Origin: Sanguinoderma infundibulare | Taxonomy: Eukaryota; Basidiomycota; Agaricomycetes; Polyporales; Polyporaceae | Direction of reading: 5' to 3' | Assembly: GCA_032821775.1 (NCBI GenBank) | Contig: JAVLRN010000006.1 | Location: 3,100,001 to 3,164,000 of the forward strand | Length of the DNA: 64,000 bases | Part shown: piece after piece, positions 36,037 to 47,487 of the stretch | Position numbering within the stretch: the first letter of the stretch is position 1 | Layout: every line of letters begins with the position of its first letter | The notes under the pieces: model-generated | The model's input: the letters and a program-made list of their open reading frames with translations, nothing else | Databases searched by the model: none | What the model was told of the DNA's origin: nothing | Position numbers and translations under genes: made by a program

Positions 36037-37724
36037 ATGACGACGAGGAATCAGAGCGGCGGCCGCATCCTCAGCATCCAGTCCCATGTTGCCTACGGCT
36101 ATGTCGGTGGAAAGGCTGCTGTATTCCCGCTCCAGTGCCTCGGATATGATGTTGACGTGAGTGGTCCCAGTCTTTCATTGCTGCCGTCATCTTCCACTCC
36201 AGGCCAGAGATCGAAGCGCTTCCTAACTTCGCGGTGCATAGGTGGTGAACACAGTCAATTTCTCCAACCATTCTGGTGAGTTGATCGTCTTCGAGAGTAT
36301 TCAGAGAGCTGACGACAGCTCGCAGGTTATGGCCACTTCGGCGGATCTAGAGCATCCGCAGAAGAACTCTCGCGGATCTTCGAAATCATGGAGCAGAATG
36401 AGTTGCTAATACCCGAGAGACTGCTCACAGGTCCGACTTACCTTCCCAAGAATGCAATTGTCTCTCACGCCCCTGGAATATAGGTTATGTGCCTGGTGCT
36501 CAGGCAACATCAGCGGTCACTGCGTTGGCTGAAAGGCTTCGAGAACGTCGTCCAGAGCTCATATACCTCCTAGATCGTACGTGCTCAAATTTTCTTGATA
36601 TTCACGAAACTTGACGACATCCTCAGCCGTTTTGGGAGATTCTGGACGGCTATACGTTTCCCCGGAGGTCGTGCCCATATACCGCAATGCTCTTCGATTA
36701 GCCACCATTATCACGCCTAACTGGTTTGAGGTCGAGTATGTCTGAACATTCTCCAGGGAACTGCTAGCCTTGTAACTAGCCATATTGAGACCCGGCCTAA
36801 AAACGTAAAGGAGACGGTGGACAGGAAGGTATCGCGAGGACCGGAACTAGGATTGTAACAGGAAGCCATTTCTGGTCCTGTTACAAGGCTGTTCCGGCCA
36901 GCGATATCTGCCATTGCCCGTCGTGAAGGCACGTCGCGCTTAACGGCCGAGCACGATTCGGAGGCCCATTTTGACAGTTAGACCTAAAGGATGGCCTCTG
37001 TGTGGTTCTGTCTCGTTCTCTTCCCCGTCTTGGACCACGCACGCGAGGGCCTCCCTTAACGGCTAGTGACAAGATTAGGGTGTGAGACTTTACACTGTTC
37101 TGACTATACTGCAGGGTCCTTACAGACACCAAACTCACCGACGCCGCCTCCCTCCGGCAGGCCATCCGAACCCTTCATGAAACATACCACGTTCCCCACG
37201 TAGTCGTCAGCTCCATACCCCTCAAGCCCTGGCTTCTCGATCTCCTTCCCCCACACCTCCGTCCAGCCACCTCCGCCTCCGCCTTCCTCGCCTGCATCGC
37301 GTCCTCTCAACAAGGTGCCGACGTTGCCGTCTACGCCATCACCTTTCCATGCCTCCCAGGCTACTTCTCCGGTGTCGGCGACCTCTTCTCCGCCCTCGTC
37401 CTCGCGCACTTCGATGAACGCAAAGCCCAACCGACGGCATCCAGCGACAAGTCGGACTCGGAGACACCGTTGTCGCGCGCGGTGTCGCACGCGGTGAGCA
37501 AGACGCACGCGATGCTCGTGCTCACCCATGAGGCTGCGGCCATGCTCCCCGAGGACGAGCGGACGGCGACAGACGAGGAGGCGGACGCTCGCGAGCCAAT
37601 GCGGAAGATCAGGCGGATGCGCGGCCGCGAGCTGCGCTTGATCCAGGGACAGGACATCATTCGAGGTACGCAGCCTGTAGAGCATAGAACGCTGCAACTT
37701 TGGGATGGGTTCTGGGGGGCGTAG
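36037..37724 (+). CDS. pdxK: Pyridoxal kinase, copy C
   Basis: Almost identical to copy B at a constant offset of 12,907 bp, with only a few substitutions (for example one near 37413). Six exons, all motifs and splice sites kept, and the short intron-5 element at 36764-37078. Probably functional. The sequence just after the stop codon is a hybrid of the two forms of tract T, marking a recombination junction at about 37777. Confidence 0.88.
36764..37078. mobile_element. TIR element in intron 5 of pyridoxal kinase C
   Basis: Copy of the 315-bp element at 23857-24171. Confidence 0.65.
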
Positions 37725-37870
37725 AAGTTCAAGGACCGCAATATTACTTTGCACGTAATTGGTGTTCAGTGGTTGGCGATGAGTACACATAATGCCGGTG
37801 CCTGATGTCGAACGTGCAACGAGCTACAACGAGCGATACCTAGGAGGCTTCGAGTCTGGCTTTTGTGAGA
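37715..37870. repeat. Hybrid single copy of tract T
   Basis: The 5' half matches the tract that follows pyridoxal kinase (GGTGTTCAG), and the 3' half matches the one that follows the FunK1 stub (ACACATAATGCCGG, CGATACCTAGGAGGC). In units A and B these halves are about 2.6 kb apart with the FunK1 module between them. Confidence 0.7.
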
Positions 37871-38284
37871 GCAGGAATGGTTGCTTTCCTGCACGGAGGT
37901 GGGGTTAGCTCTCTTCCCTCGGCGTTGCCGGATGTGCGGAAGAGGCGGGTGTCGGAGCGCGGCAATGTATTTCGTTCGCGCGGATTTGTGGCTGTGCGCG
38001 TGCGATAGCCGAGGCGTTGAGTAGAGTATGGCCAAGTGCGGCAAGGGCGAGCGACGGGAGTACCAGGTAGAACGAGTGTGATAGGGCATGTTTTAGGGAC
38101 TATAGTACAGTAGGAGCATTTTTAGGGACTATAGTACAGTAGGGAGCTCTGGGAGACGATAGGAGGGGTCTGCGGGACAGGAGGACATGTTCTGGGCAGC
38201 AGCGCACTCAATTCGACCATCAGGGAGTTCAGCGGAAACGACGTATTTCATTGGAGCTACGCTAGACATAGTAAATTACTTGTA

Positions 38285-40540
38285 TATACACACTATGCAC
38301 TCGCGCAAATCACCGTCCATCCGCCTCGAGAGTCGGGTGGCATGTGATGCCCATGACCCCCACCCCGAACCAACTAGCTCACCCTGGAGTGTCGCTCCCT
38401 CGGTTTTCAGTTGGGAAATGTTGAGGGATGGGATCGTGCACAAAGAGTGCTGTAGGGAGGAATACCGGAAGTGGCCGACGTCGTCCATGGGCGAGCGGAG
38501 ATTGTTGTGCAAAAGTTTGAGATTCGCACACAAAGTCCTGAAAATTCGAATAGACGTCAGTGCGCCGTGCAAGACTCAAAAATCATACGAGCGAGAATGT
38601 ACCATGTTCAGATACTCCGCCATGCACTTGCCAATGAGCGGAGGTGGTACCAAGATGCGTGCACAGAAGGACAGACTCGAGTAAGCATTCGTGAACACGC
38701 GCTCACGCGCGATCAGAAGAATGACGTACCAAGAGTGCACTTGGCGCGATTGCTCGCTGCAAATGCGATGACGATGGCCTCCTCGCCTGCCCCTGCGCAT
38801 GTTGTCCCGGACTTGTCTATGTGGTCGAGACCGAGCACGTCCTCTGATGCGAGCTTGTGGTCATAGATCTGGAAAACAATGATGATGAGCGTCGATCTCG
38901 ACGCGAGTGTGATCGTGAGGTTAATCCGCTAACCGTCTTTGATGCAAGAGGCTGCTTGAAGGACGCGACCTGGATCAATGCGAAGCGGACCCCATCAAGT
39001 CCTTCTCCGACACACCTATTCGTGATTGCCGCGACAAGTGTTCGCAATAATGCGCTCCAAAGCGATCAGAAGAACAACGTACCAAGTCGTGTCCTTGAAG
39101 CGATCGCACCCTCGACACGAGGACCCAGTCGACACTGGCTGGCCTTTGCGAGCTCTGTACAGCACTTGCGCGCCTCCGCTCGTGGCTTCCCTGCTGTGCA
39201 TCTCTTTCTTCGTGCGTGCACCGTTTTCCCGCTTTCAGTTTTGTTCTACTCGGACCGCACGCCTGGATACTCGTTAAATCACTGATTGCAGTACCAAACC
39301 GGCTCAATGGATCACGTACCAAGTAATGCCGACCCCAGACCAATCAGCTCGATTGGAGAGCTTACAAGAGGTGCTGTCCATACAGTGACCCAACGTAGCT
39401 CACGCCTGGTCGGTGTTCGCGAGGAGGAGGATGTAGCTGATGAACGCGACAGACGAGATGAACGGCGCGCGATAGTTAACGTGTTTTGACCACCAGGCGA
39501 TGAACACTGTGAGGATGGTCGCGAGCGCGTAGGGAGGCACGGTGAGCACTTGAGACCGCACGGCGGTGGAGCCAAGGTCGGCAATGATCGTGGGCAGGAA
39601 AAGGGAGAAGGTATAGAGGGGGAGCAAGAGCGTTTGAAATGCGAAGCAGTACAGACAACTCTCGAGGTCGGTGAGAGCAAGCCAGACAACAGACCAGGCG
39701 AACGGTTCGTCGCGCGTCGCATCACTGTCATCTTTGAGTTGTGCGTGGACGTGCGCGCGCTCGTCCTCTGTGAGGAATGTGGACGTGTTAGGGTAATTCG
39801 CTATGAATAAAGGTTGACTCAGGCTGACCATGTATAGGACGACCGGCACAAGTTCGAAATTTACGTGTGGAGTCTTGAAAGTTCGAATAGCGGTCAGCGC
39901 GCGGTGCGGGACTTGAATGCGACAGAAGCAAGAATGTACCATATCCAGGTACTCTGCAAGCAAACAGCGCAGTACCACACAAGCTCCTCGATGGTGTTCC
40001 CGGCGGACGCGGTGTCAACCCAGGCTGGTCTGATGCAAGACAGCACTCGCGCGCCGCATAATCGCTTTTGATCCCAGCGTTGCGGCGTCGCGATGGCGGC
40101 TTCGTGGCGTGGGATGTGCGTGCCCTTTGGAATTCGGCGCATTGCTTCTGCTGCCGCTGCTCGTTGCTTCCCTGCTGTGCATCACTCTTCGTGCCCGCGC
40201 GCGTGCCTGGAAATGCTTCAACCCGCTGACCACAGTACCAAACCTGCTCAAAGCATTACGTACCAAGTAACTTCGACAAAGCATGCGCATGCCGAGAATC
40301 ATGCAGACTCGGACTGTCCCACGCGGAAGTGCGCACCCGGCTCGATGGAGAAGACGACCGACAGATGTCACTGTCGCAAAGCGGGAAGGGTCAGATCCGA
40401 TATCCATGCGACAGACGTACCAAGTTGCATAGCATCCACCCGCTGGTGCAGACCATTTGCGGCGACTTTGGTGTGGTCTGCTCTCGAGAAGTGTGATGGA
40501 CGACAGAGGTGGCGTGCGCAAGGAGAAAAGCGTCATTAGT
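38285..40540 (-). pseudogene. MFS transporter pseudogene and tandem derived modules, unit C
   Basis: At about 39400-39840 the minus strand reads as part of a major facilitator of the allantoate/nicotinate permease group: FIANYPNTSTFLTEDERAHV, then helices with LYCFAFQTLLLPLYTFSLF and PPYALATILTVFIAWWSKHV, ending at a stop near 39400. This is roughly the central loop to helix 8 of a 12-helix protein. Around it lie at least three diverged modules sharing GCTTCCCTGCTGTGCATC and TACGTACCAAG (about 38.3-38.9, 39.0-39.3 and 40.0-40.5 kb), related to the modules in units A and B. No complete gene remains. Confidence 0.6.
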
Positions 40541-40811
40541 AATGATCATTATGGCCCGTATAAATATAGTACCTGTGCATCCCGTTCACGACCTCCGCGC
40601 TCACGAGACTGATCCCATCCGCCCCAAACTCAAAGTTCTCTTCGCCCACGTGCCGGTGCGGGATCTGGATCGGCCTGCTCTCGCTCGACGACGACGACGC
40701 GTGCCTGACGCCCTGTGGAGGCTGGCTAGGTGCAGCAGAGCCATCTTTCGAAGGCATCTTCGCGTCCAAGGCGTCCTTGTCAGCACTGGCATTGCTGTTC
40801 ACACCATTCAC
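40536..40811 (-). pseudogene. Gene fragment of unknown family replacing the laccase 3' half
   Basis: Open on minus with protein-like features: a Ser-rich spacer, then PIQIPHRHVGEENFEFGADG and SLVSAEVVNGMHRYY. It has no counterpart in units A or B and sits where their laccase C-terminal exons lie. Family not recognised. Confidence 0.35.
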
Positions 40812-40855
40812 CTGTGGAGGCTCGCCTTCAGGTCAGCCCCAAACCAAGCGCGGAA

Positions 40856-41425
40856 ATAGAGGGTGAGAGCTTACCACGAAGGAGTACCGCTGAGCCGCAA
40901 AGATCTGGATCTCATCGATGGTGAGCGGGACAGTGTTCTGGCCGTCAGCCTCGACGACAGTCATTGGAGTGCCCCGCGATCGCGAATTTGTAGTTGGGGT
41001 TGTAAGAGATACTGACGAAGCGGAACCGGTAGCTGGAGAGAATATGGCCCATGATCAGACGATTCGGGGACCGAACAATCAAGAAATGGCACACACCACT
41101 TTCCCTGCATCACCCGGATGATTGCCAGCTCCGACGTCAGGTTCTCCCACCAGTGTCCCATGCCATTGATCAGGTTGGAGTCCGGCTTCCTGCAGGTTGC
41201 GCTGGCGTCAGAACGTGCTCAAGAACGCTGAAGGCCTAATGCTTACAGAGGACGATGCGAAGCAAGCCAGGCCGGGGCGGTGACATGGTACCAGTCCGTG
41301 AGCGTAATGATGGGGCTTATTGTAGAATGGTGAGCATATCGCGAACGTCGAGGGAGCATCAGCCGCATACCGTGGTCGAATAAGGCAGCCGAGTGCAGGC
41401 TGCAGTAGTCATAGTCGATGGCCGT
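40856..41425 (-). pseudogene. Shortened laccase pseudogene, unit C
   Basis: Keeps only ITLTDWYHVTAPAW, NLINGMG and the following exon with the RYRF-type segment. All the C-terminal copper motifs are missing. Confidence 0.7.
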
Positions 41426-41439
41426 CACGAACGAACATG

Positions 41440-42956
41440 AATGGGGAGCGGGGGAAAGGGCACCGTGATGAATGTCGAGGAGATGGGGCGGGGATAGACA
41501 GAGGGATGGGTGTCTTGACGACCGAAGGGATCCAGGTCCCCGTTCACGACCGACAGTGTGGCCAAAGCAGCACAAACAGTTGGCTAAGCCCCGTTGCTTA
41601 GCCATCTTGCGACATCTATTTTTTGAGTCAGCGCATCCGCAATCAATTACCCGCAAATGCGGTTCATCCGATACTGCGTGCACTCACGTACCTGAGAATT
41701 CATGGCCGCTGCTACCGTTGCCACTGTTACGGCCGGTCCAATCCTCGGACGTACATTCCGGGTACCTCGAACACTGGGAACAGCATTATAACAGCACGAT
41801 TACGCATAGAATCCATAGGCCACGTAGGGCTGTGGATGGACTGGCGTCCTTGACACCAATGCGCACCGTAGCTGGACAAAACCTGGCACTGAAGTTTCGG
41901 ATGCGGATGTCAATGTCGCAGAGGAGGCTTCTGTGGCCTTCTGCTTTCCCCGTGTGCGCAATGATATGGGAGAATCGGTGATGAACATGGATGACATGGA
42001 TTTGATGAGCTTCTGTTGGGTCCTTCGACGGCGCTGCTCACGCGCGGGCTTCGCGGATGGCTTGTCAGCTGAGATGCGGCTGCGTCCAGAGTTGTTCCAG
42101 GTTGGCACATACCGGCAGGGTTACACAGCGGCAGACAGGGCGAGCGGTCCTCGGAGGTGTCTGGAAGGGCCTCTTGCTCTGCGATCCCAGGATGATTGGC
42201 GGCTTGCGTGAGTGACATTCGCTTCTTCGGGACTCCTCGCACGGCCTATACGGAATCCACAGTCAGTAATGAGCGAGACCTGGCCGGATCCCCCGGGTGC
42301 ATCATTCTCGAATGATTCCAATTTGCAGTATCCATCATAAAGATAACCGCAGTTAGACGCAAATCAGTCGCAAGGATTCTGTCCCTGGCAGCGACTTCGT
42401 GCAGTCTGGCTTGCCCGCAGGCTGTACCCGGCGTATCAGAAATCCCATAATTACATACCAGAAATTGATCTCTTGCACAGATCTTCGTGGATGCGGAGAA
42501 TTGGTTTGCCGGTCGTCGACGGTGGTGGTGGGAATCAAGTTGATCAAGCGCCGAAGTATGCGAGGATGAGTGGACGAAATAGGGGACGCAAGCCGCATCC
42601 CGGCTGAGTGGAGAAAGCGAACTGTCAGAAAGAATTTCGACAGACAAACAGATCACTGACGTAGATTACTGGCGTGCGAGTCTGTCCTGCGGCCCTCGGA
42701 CGGCGAGTTCCAGATGCCGATGCGCGATGTGCGTCCCTTGACAACGACGGGGAGCGCGCGTTCGCAAAGTATCTCGCCAATCAAGATGCTCATCTGGAAG
42801 TTCCACGCGCACGGATGCGACGACCTTCGAGCCGCGGTCGTCAGAGATCTTGTGGGTCCTGGCCAGGGGCCGACGCATCGGGTAGGCACGCCTCGAAATT
42901 GAGAGTCGATCTAGGCTTGCAGCATTGATGTAATGGAGCTCGAGCGGCAGACGCCA
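41440..42956. other. Unidentified segment of unit C
   Basis: Diverged copy of 18430-19984 with small indels. No recognised gene. Confidence 0.35.
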
Positions 42957-44110
42957 GATACACCAACCAACTTTGAAACACTGACATTCATCAGAACTAC
43001 CGTAAGAAATGAATGGTATGTACTTACACGCATGATGGACGCAAATAGGTTGGTTCATCTGGTGAATGCGAGGTAACGAGGTAGAGTCGATGTAAGTGCG
43101 GGAAATAGTGACCGCGTCTCGGGGACTAAAGGTAAGGTCATGTGTGAGTACCCTGAGCTCGCAAAGAAGAATGCAATGACGAATGGAGCACTCACTTGGC
43201 AGGCCATCCGGCTAGCGATTCGACATCCGCGTCGCCTGGTCAAACATCTCCAGTAGCTGCGCACCCTCCACGGCGAGGTCCCAGAGTGATCCATGCTTTT
43301 CGACGACAAGCCCCAGACCGAGGAACATGCGGACGGCGTCTTGCACAAGGAGTTCCGCGCGTTCGTATCTCCTTCCTCCCATTTCGCCAGGGCGCGCGGG
43401 CTGACGAGGAATTGCTCTGCCACACTTGCAGCACGCACCGTAAGCCGCGCGACTTCGCAAACGGGATCGACATTCGCTACGAGCCCTCGGCGATCGTCGA
43501 CCTGAAGCATCAGTCTCGCGCGTCGAAGCTCATCGTGGGCGAGCGCATGATCCCACACGACTTCGTCCAGACGTCAACCCCTTGAACATCCGCGATGCCG
43601 TGCCTTCCGACATGCGCTGCATGATCCTTGTCTTCCCGGGCGACATCAACGTGAGGGAGACCACATCGCGCGCTCGAGGATTCGCGGAGCGCATGGACGT
43701 CCTGGACGGGTTCTTGAAGCATTTCGAGCAAGGTGATCATGAGAAGGTGTTTGACGTGATCTGCGTCTGCGCAATGAGCACGGACGACATGGACGACACG
43801 GGCGAGCGATTCTTTTCGCGTCAAGCTTTCCACCTCCTTTGCGGCTGCCACAGCCCTCGAAGCACTGGTCAAAGTGGACAGTTGTCTCACTGCTATGTAG
43901 TACGCGTGTTGGGAGCGACTAGAACGGATCTACAGTCTGCTAGGGAGATGGGGTCATCGCCAATGGGTACTTCGAGAACAGCGTGGCATATGTTCTCGCC
44001 CGACTTGCTCGCGCCGCGATGGATGATGACATCGGTGAGTTCGGGTACGCGTTTGCGGGGAAGGCAAATGGCTCGGCACAGGGACGCATTTCCATTCTGG
44101 TGACGACTGG
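42957..44110 (-). pseudogene. START-gene 5' fragment, unit C (split in two)
   Basis: Same structure as in units A and B with small extra deletions in the exon 2 region (for example around 43035). The phenol monooxygenase fragment sits at the same breakpoint (43284-43914), so the insertion is older than the split between C and A/B. Confidence 0.75.
43284..43914 (+). pseudogene. Phenol 2-monooxygenase C-terminal fragment, unit C
   Basis: Reads DIRYEPSAIVDLKHQ, IVGERMIPHDFVQ, then with a small frameshift MRCMILVFPGDINVRETTSR and VLDGFLKHFEQGDHEKVFDV. It lacks the in-frame stop found in units A and B after RKTT, so it is the least damaged of the three. Confidence 0.75.
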
Positions 44111-44119
44111 GCGAGGAAG

Positions 44120-44979
44120 CCTAGTCAAAGACCGTGTTAGCTGGCGAACACAAAAACGAAGGGATGGGACTCACGCACGCAGTCCAGACTGCGCTCACAA
44201 GCGAAGCGCGACATGATCGCCCTGTTAAAGTCAGTTCCGAACGGCATGCGTGGAGGGAGAACCGGTCGTCAAAGCTCACCTGGACGCCAACTTGGTACTG
44301 TGCGGCCTGCAGCCGACCGCTCTCGCACAAAAAAGACCGTGGCCTCCGACAGGCGCAGCACTATCTGAGAAACGCTTTAGCGTAGCGTCGCGCTCAGGAG
44401 GGGCGGCCGAAGACCTACTTGGCACAGGGGCATGGTGCGCGATTTTCGCTTTGACCGTGAGGTCGACGCCGGTACCCCCGACCCTCCTGGTCGTCTCGAG
44501 ATCTTCCGCATCCACCAAGAACATAGCTGCCGTTCGCCGAGTCCCGAACTCGTTCAGTTCGAGTTGCTTCTGTTCAACGCCGTCCATGGTCCACACTGGG
44601 ACGGCGGTGAGATCATAAATGTAACCGCACAAGCATAAGCACGATTCGTGAGCTCACCTCGCTTCTGGCCGAGAACCATCGGTTGGGAGAACACTGCGGC
44701 AGTAAAGGTACATTAATAGAGCAATAGATGGGACAATTATTCACGACTCTATGTATTCTGCCCGGACGAAGGCAAGAACGTGTGTTATAGATACGATCAT
44801 CCAGGATCCACGACGACAGGCAAAGGCCGGATTGGGGATCACGGTCGAGTGTTGAAGATCCTGGTGTGAGACGAGGTGGGGAACAGGAACGTGAGCAGAG
44901 CATACGATGATGCCAGGAACGAGCGGCAGGGGGATGGTTGCGGCGGCAAAGGTAGGTAAGCGGGACCGCCCATCCGGGT
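44120..44979. other. Unidentified segment of unit C with a minus-strand open frame
   Basis: A minus-strand frame of 118 codons (44276-44632) contains LNEFGTRRTAAMFLVDAEDL. In units A and B the matching place (about 21.2-21.6 kb) is shorter and rearranged. Possibly a further gene fragment; family not recognised. Confidence 0.3.
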
Positions 44980-46075
44980 TTAGGATGCGAGGGTGACAAC
45001 GGTGGTCCAATTGATGGAATTAGGCAGAGGGCGCGAACGCCCGCCGAGGACCGGCGGCGTCTGCTTCACTTGATACCGCTTCGAGTGCGGATCGCGACGA
45101 GAACGCGGCCGGGAAGCGGCCATGTCGGGCTTGCACGGGTTGATTTCGAGGGGTTGGATGACCGCCTCCCCTGAAGAAACGCAGTATAAAGGGCTTGCAA
45201 GCGGGACGCAAATGCTGCAGTACTCACCCGCGTTGTACACACCGACCCGTTGGTACGTCGTGCATCGAGCTCCTCGCATCCGCTCTGCAAGTCGCTGAAG
45301 ACACTCCTTGCGCCCTCTGCACATGTCCCAGGGCCCGACGTCCGACGTACGTTCTCTCCGCAAGAGTGTTGTCCGGACATCTGCGCTAACCGTGGGACAT
45401 ACAGCACCGTGACGACGTCGAAAGGTGGGCTGCAGAGCGAATAGAGGTATGCCAGTCAATCTACAGTACTTGAGGTTAACGCTCACCGTGTCGTTGATTG
45501 GTAGGTAACGGCCGTCCGGAACACATCGGGACAATCACTGGCATTGAATAGGTGAATTCGGTCTTCCAGACTTGTATAGAGAGCGAGGACTGACCTCTGC
45601 ATAAATCACCCTCAACCTCATCGCTTTCCTGCGGACTAGCAGTCCACCAGTTCCCCCCGGGAGCGAAGCGCGGGTCATACACACCGTCGTGCCGCAGCCA
45701 ATGCAGATATTGCACGGCCAGGACGACAGGTCGCATGGAATGGTACTCCCAATCGACGACGCCGGTGACGGTTCCGTCGTTGCTCGCGAGCACGTTGGCC
45801 TCGTTGAGGTCGTCGTGGATCAAGATGCAGCGCCGATAGGTGTTGCGACGACAGCCGCTGGAGTATGGAGGCAGTTTCTCGGCGAGACGGTCTAGGCGAG
45901 CATTGGCGCAGGCATGTTGCTCTGGCGCGAGTTGTTGACCGCGTTTCGGGGGAATAAAACGAACGAGTGGGTCTTGCTGTTGTTTGCGCGGGTGGGCATG
46001 ACGGATGCTCGGTTCGCTTTGGTGCGGTCTTGGTAGTGCGCCGGCGGCGTTCTTGGATGGTGACTTGGGCGGTCG
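44980..46075 (-). pseudogene. APH-family phosphotransferase pseudogene with catalytic loop, unit C
   Basis: Minus strand: LARLDRLAEKLPPYSS, then ILIHDDLNEANVLAS and GVVDWEYHSMRPVVLAVQY, the catalytic loop (HxDxxxxN) and metal-binding Asp of fungal aminoglycoside-phosphotransferase-like kinases. A GT-AG intron and a segment equivalent to FRTAVTHES of units A/B follow (DVFRTAVTYQS), then VYNAG, an intron, EAVIQPLEINP and a stop at 44980. About 45546-45894 is present only here. A 620-bp FunK1 piece interrupts the gene directly upstream, so it is not expected to work. Substrate unknown. Confidence 0.6.
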
Positions 46076-46699
46076 CGCCATGAACTTGGCCTTCGCTTCG
46101 GGTTCCACGAGCTTCGCAGTCGGGTCCCGTCCAAGGGCCGCCGGGCCCTTCGCAATCATCAACTTCGCGAGCTTCCAGGTGAAGTCGTGCAGGAGCGAGG
46201 TCTTCTTGATCCACAGGAACGGCTCCGTAACGTAGACTCCAGAGCGGTCAAAGTAGCAGAGGCGCGCCATGTCGTAGCAGACGTAGACAGAGAAACAGAA
46301 GGTGCGGTGCTGGAACTTGAAAACGTTCATGTGGTACTCGAGGAGCTGTCCAAGCGCGACTTTTCCCTCCTTCGAAAGCCTGATGAAGGGTGGCACGTCC
46401 CGCGTTGTGGTCTTCTGTTCGGCCGTCGACTCGGTGCCGCCCTCGGCCCCCGCAGCTGCTCTGGCGTTTATTGCTCTGAGGGCGTCCGGTACGGCAACCT
46501 CGCCAGCTTCTCCTCCAGCCTCTGCCGCGATGCCACCGCTTTCCTCATCCTCGTCCGCATGTCCTTGCTCCTCTTGATCCGCGCCCTCGGTTGCGGCCTC
46601 TGTAGCCTTCTCCGAAGCCCGAACGGCATCTTTCGCTGATCGGGAAGCACCAGGAGCCGGAGCCGCAAACTTACGCTTGTATCCTCTCGGCTTGGTCCG
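46076..46699 (-). pseudogene. Inverted FunK1 fragment inserted in the APH remnant
   Basis: On minus, about 620 bp match FunK1 exon 2 from the KPRGYKRKFAA region to AEPEAKAKFMA, with no flanking intron or tract T. In units A/B the flanks GGGCGGTCG and CCGAGGGTGGGATAG are directly joined, so the insertion is precise. It keeps an open frame. Confidence 0.8.
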
Positions 46700-47487
46700 A
46701 GGGTGGGATAGAGAATGCGGTGGGGATAGGTTCGAGGTGACGAGGACAACGGGATGGGATGGTCCTTGTCTGAAGTCCGCGTCGCTGTCGAGCCCAGTTC
46801 GAGTTCGAGTGGCGCTCCGCCGTGCTCACTGATTGATCACTGGCTGTAGTGGGCGTGGGGTGGTGTTGGTTGCGACGCGACGCGATTGGTGGGGTTTCTT
46901 CGTCTGAGCCAGGAATGGGGCGGAACTTTTTACGGACGGTGAAGTCGCTGCAGCGCTGGAAACAGGACGTAGATTAATAGCATGTTGCAGATAGCGTATA
47001 GAACGTACTCCGGGGCACGTAGCAGAGGTGATATATCCGAAAACGTAGTCAGAAGAAAAAGGGAAAGTGAAGGAGGCAGCACGAGCACATGTCAAGTGCG
47101 GTCGAGGCAACAAGGAGCATCAAGGAGTCAAGCTTCAAGTCTAGAGCAACCATCATGTCGGCAGACGTGTCCGAGGGCGGGCGAGGCCAGGTGATGGATG
47201 AGAGAGAGAGAGCGAGTCGGAGCGGGAGACAGAGACAGAGACAGAGCTCGAGTGTGAAGGGCCCACCACGCGTCATGTCACACGGGCCGGCATCGGCCGC
47301 AGCCACTGTCCACGCGCATCTTGGCCTCGGACAGCCAACAGCGACCATCCGGGTGACCACATGGAGTTCACAAGTCCATTGCCGCCACGCCGAGGACGAT
47401 CGAGTCAGGGAAGACGTCCAGCACCGCAGAAAAAGCTTTGGCTCGAGGTCGCTCGAGCCTGGCCCAGCACTACCACCCACACTCACG

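Larger units (their letters stand above)
35919..47369. repeat. Array unit C (older, rearranged)
   Basis: About 11.45 kb. It starts with a pyridoxal kinase almost identical to copy B, but after about 37.78 kb the body is clearly diverged from A and B. It lacks the FunK1 module after the kinase, has extra MFS-derived sequence, a shortened laccase, a less deleted APH remnant, and an inverted FunK1 piece. Confidence 0.8.
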
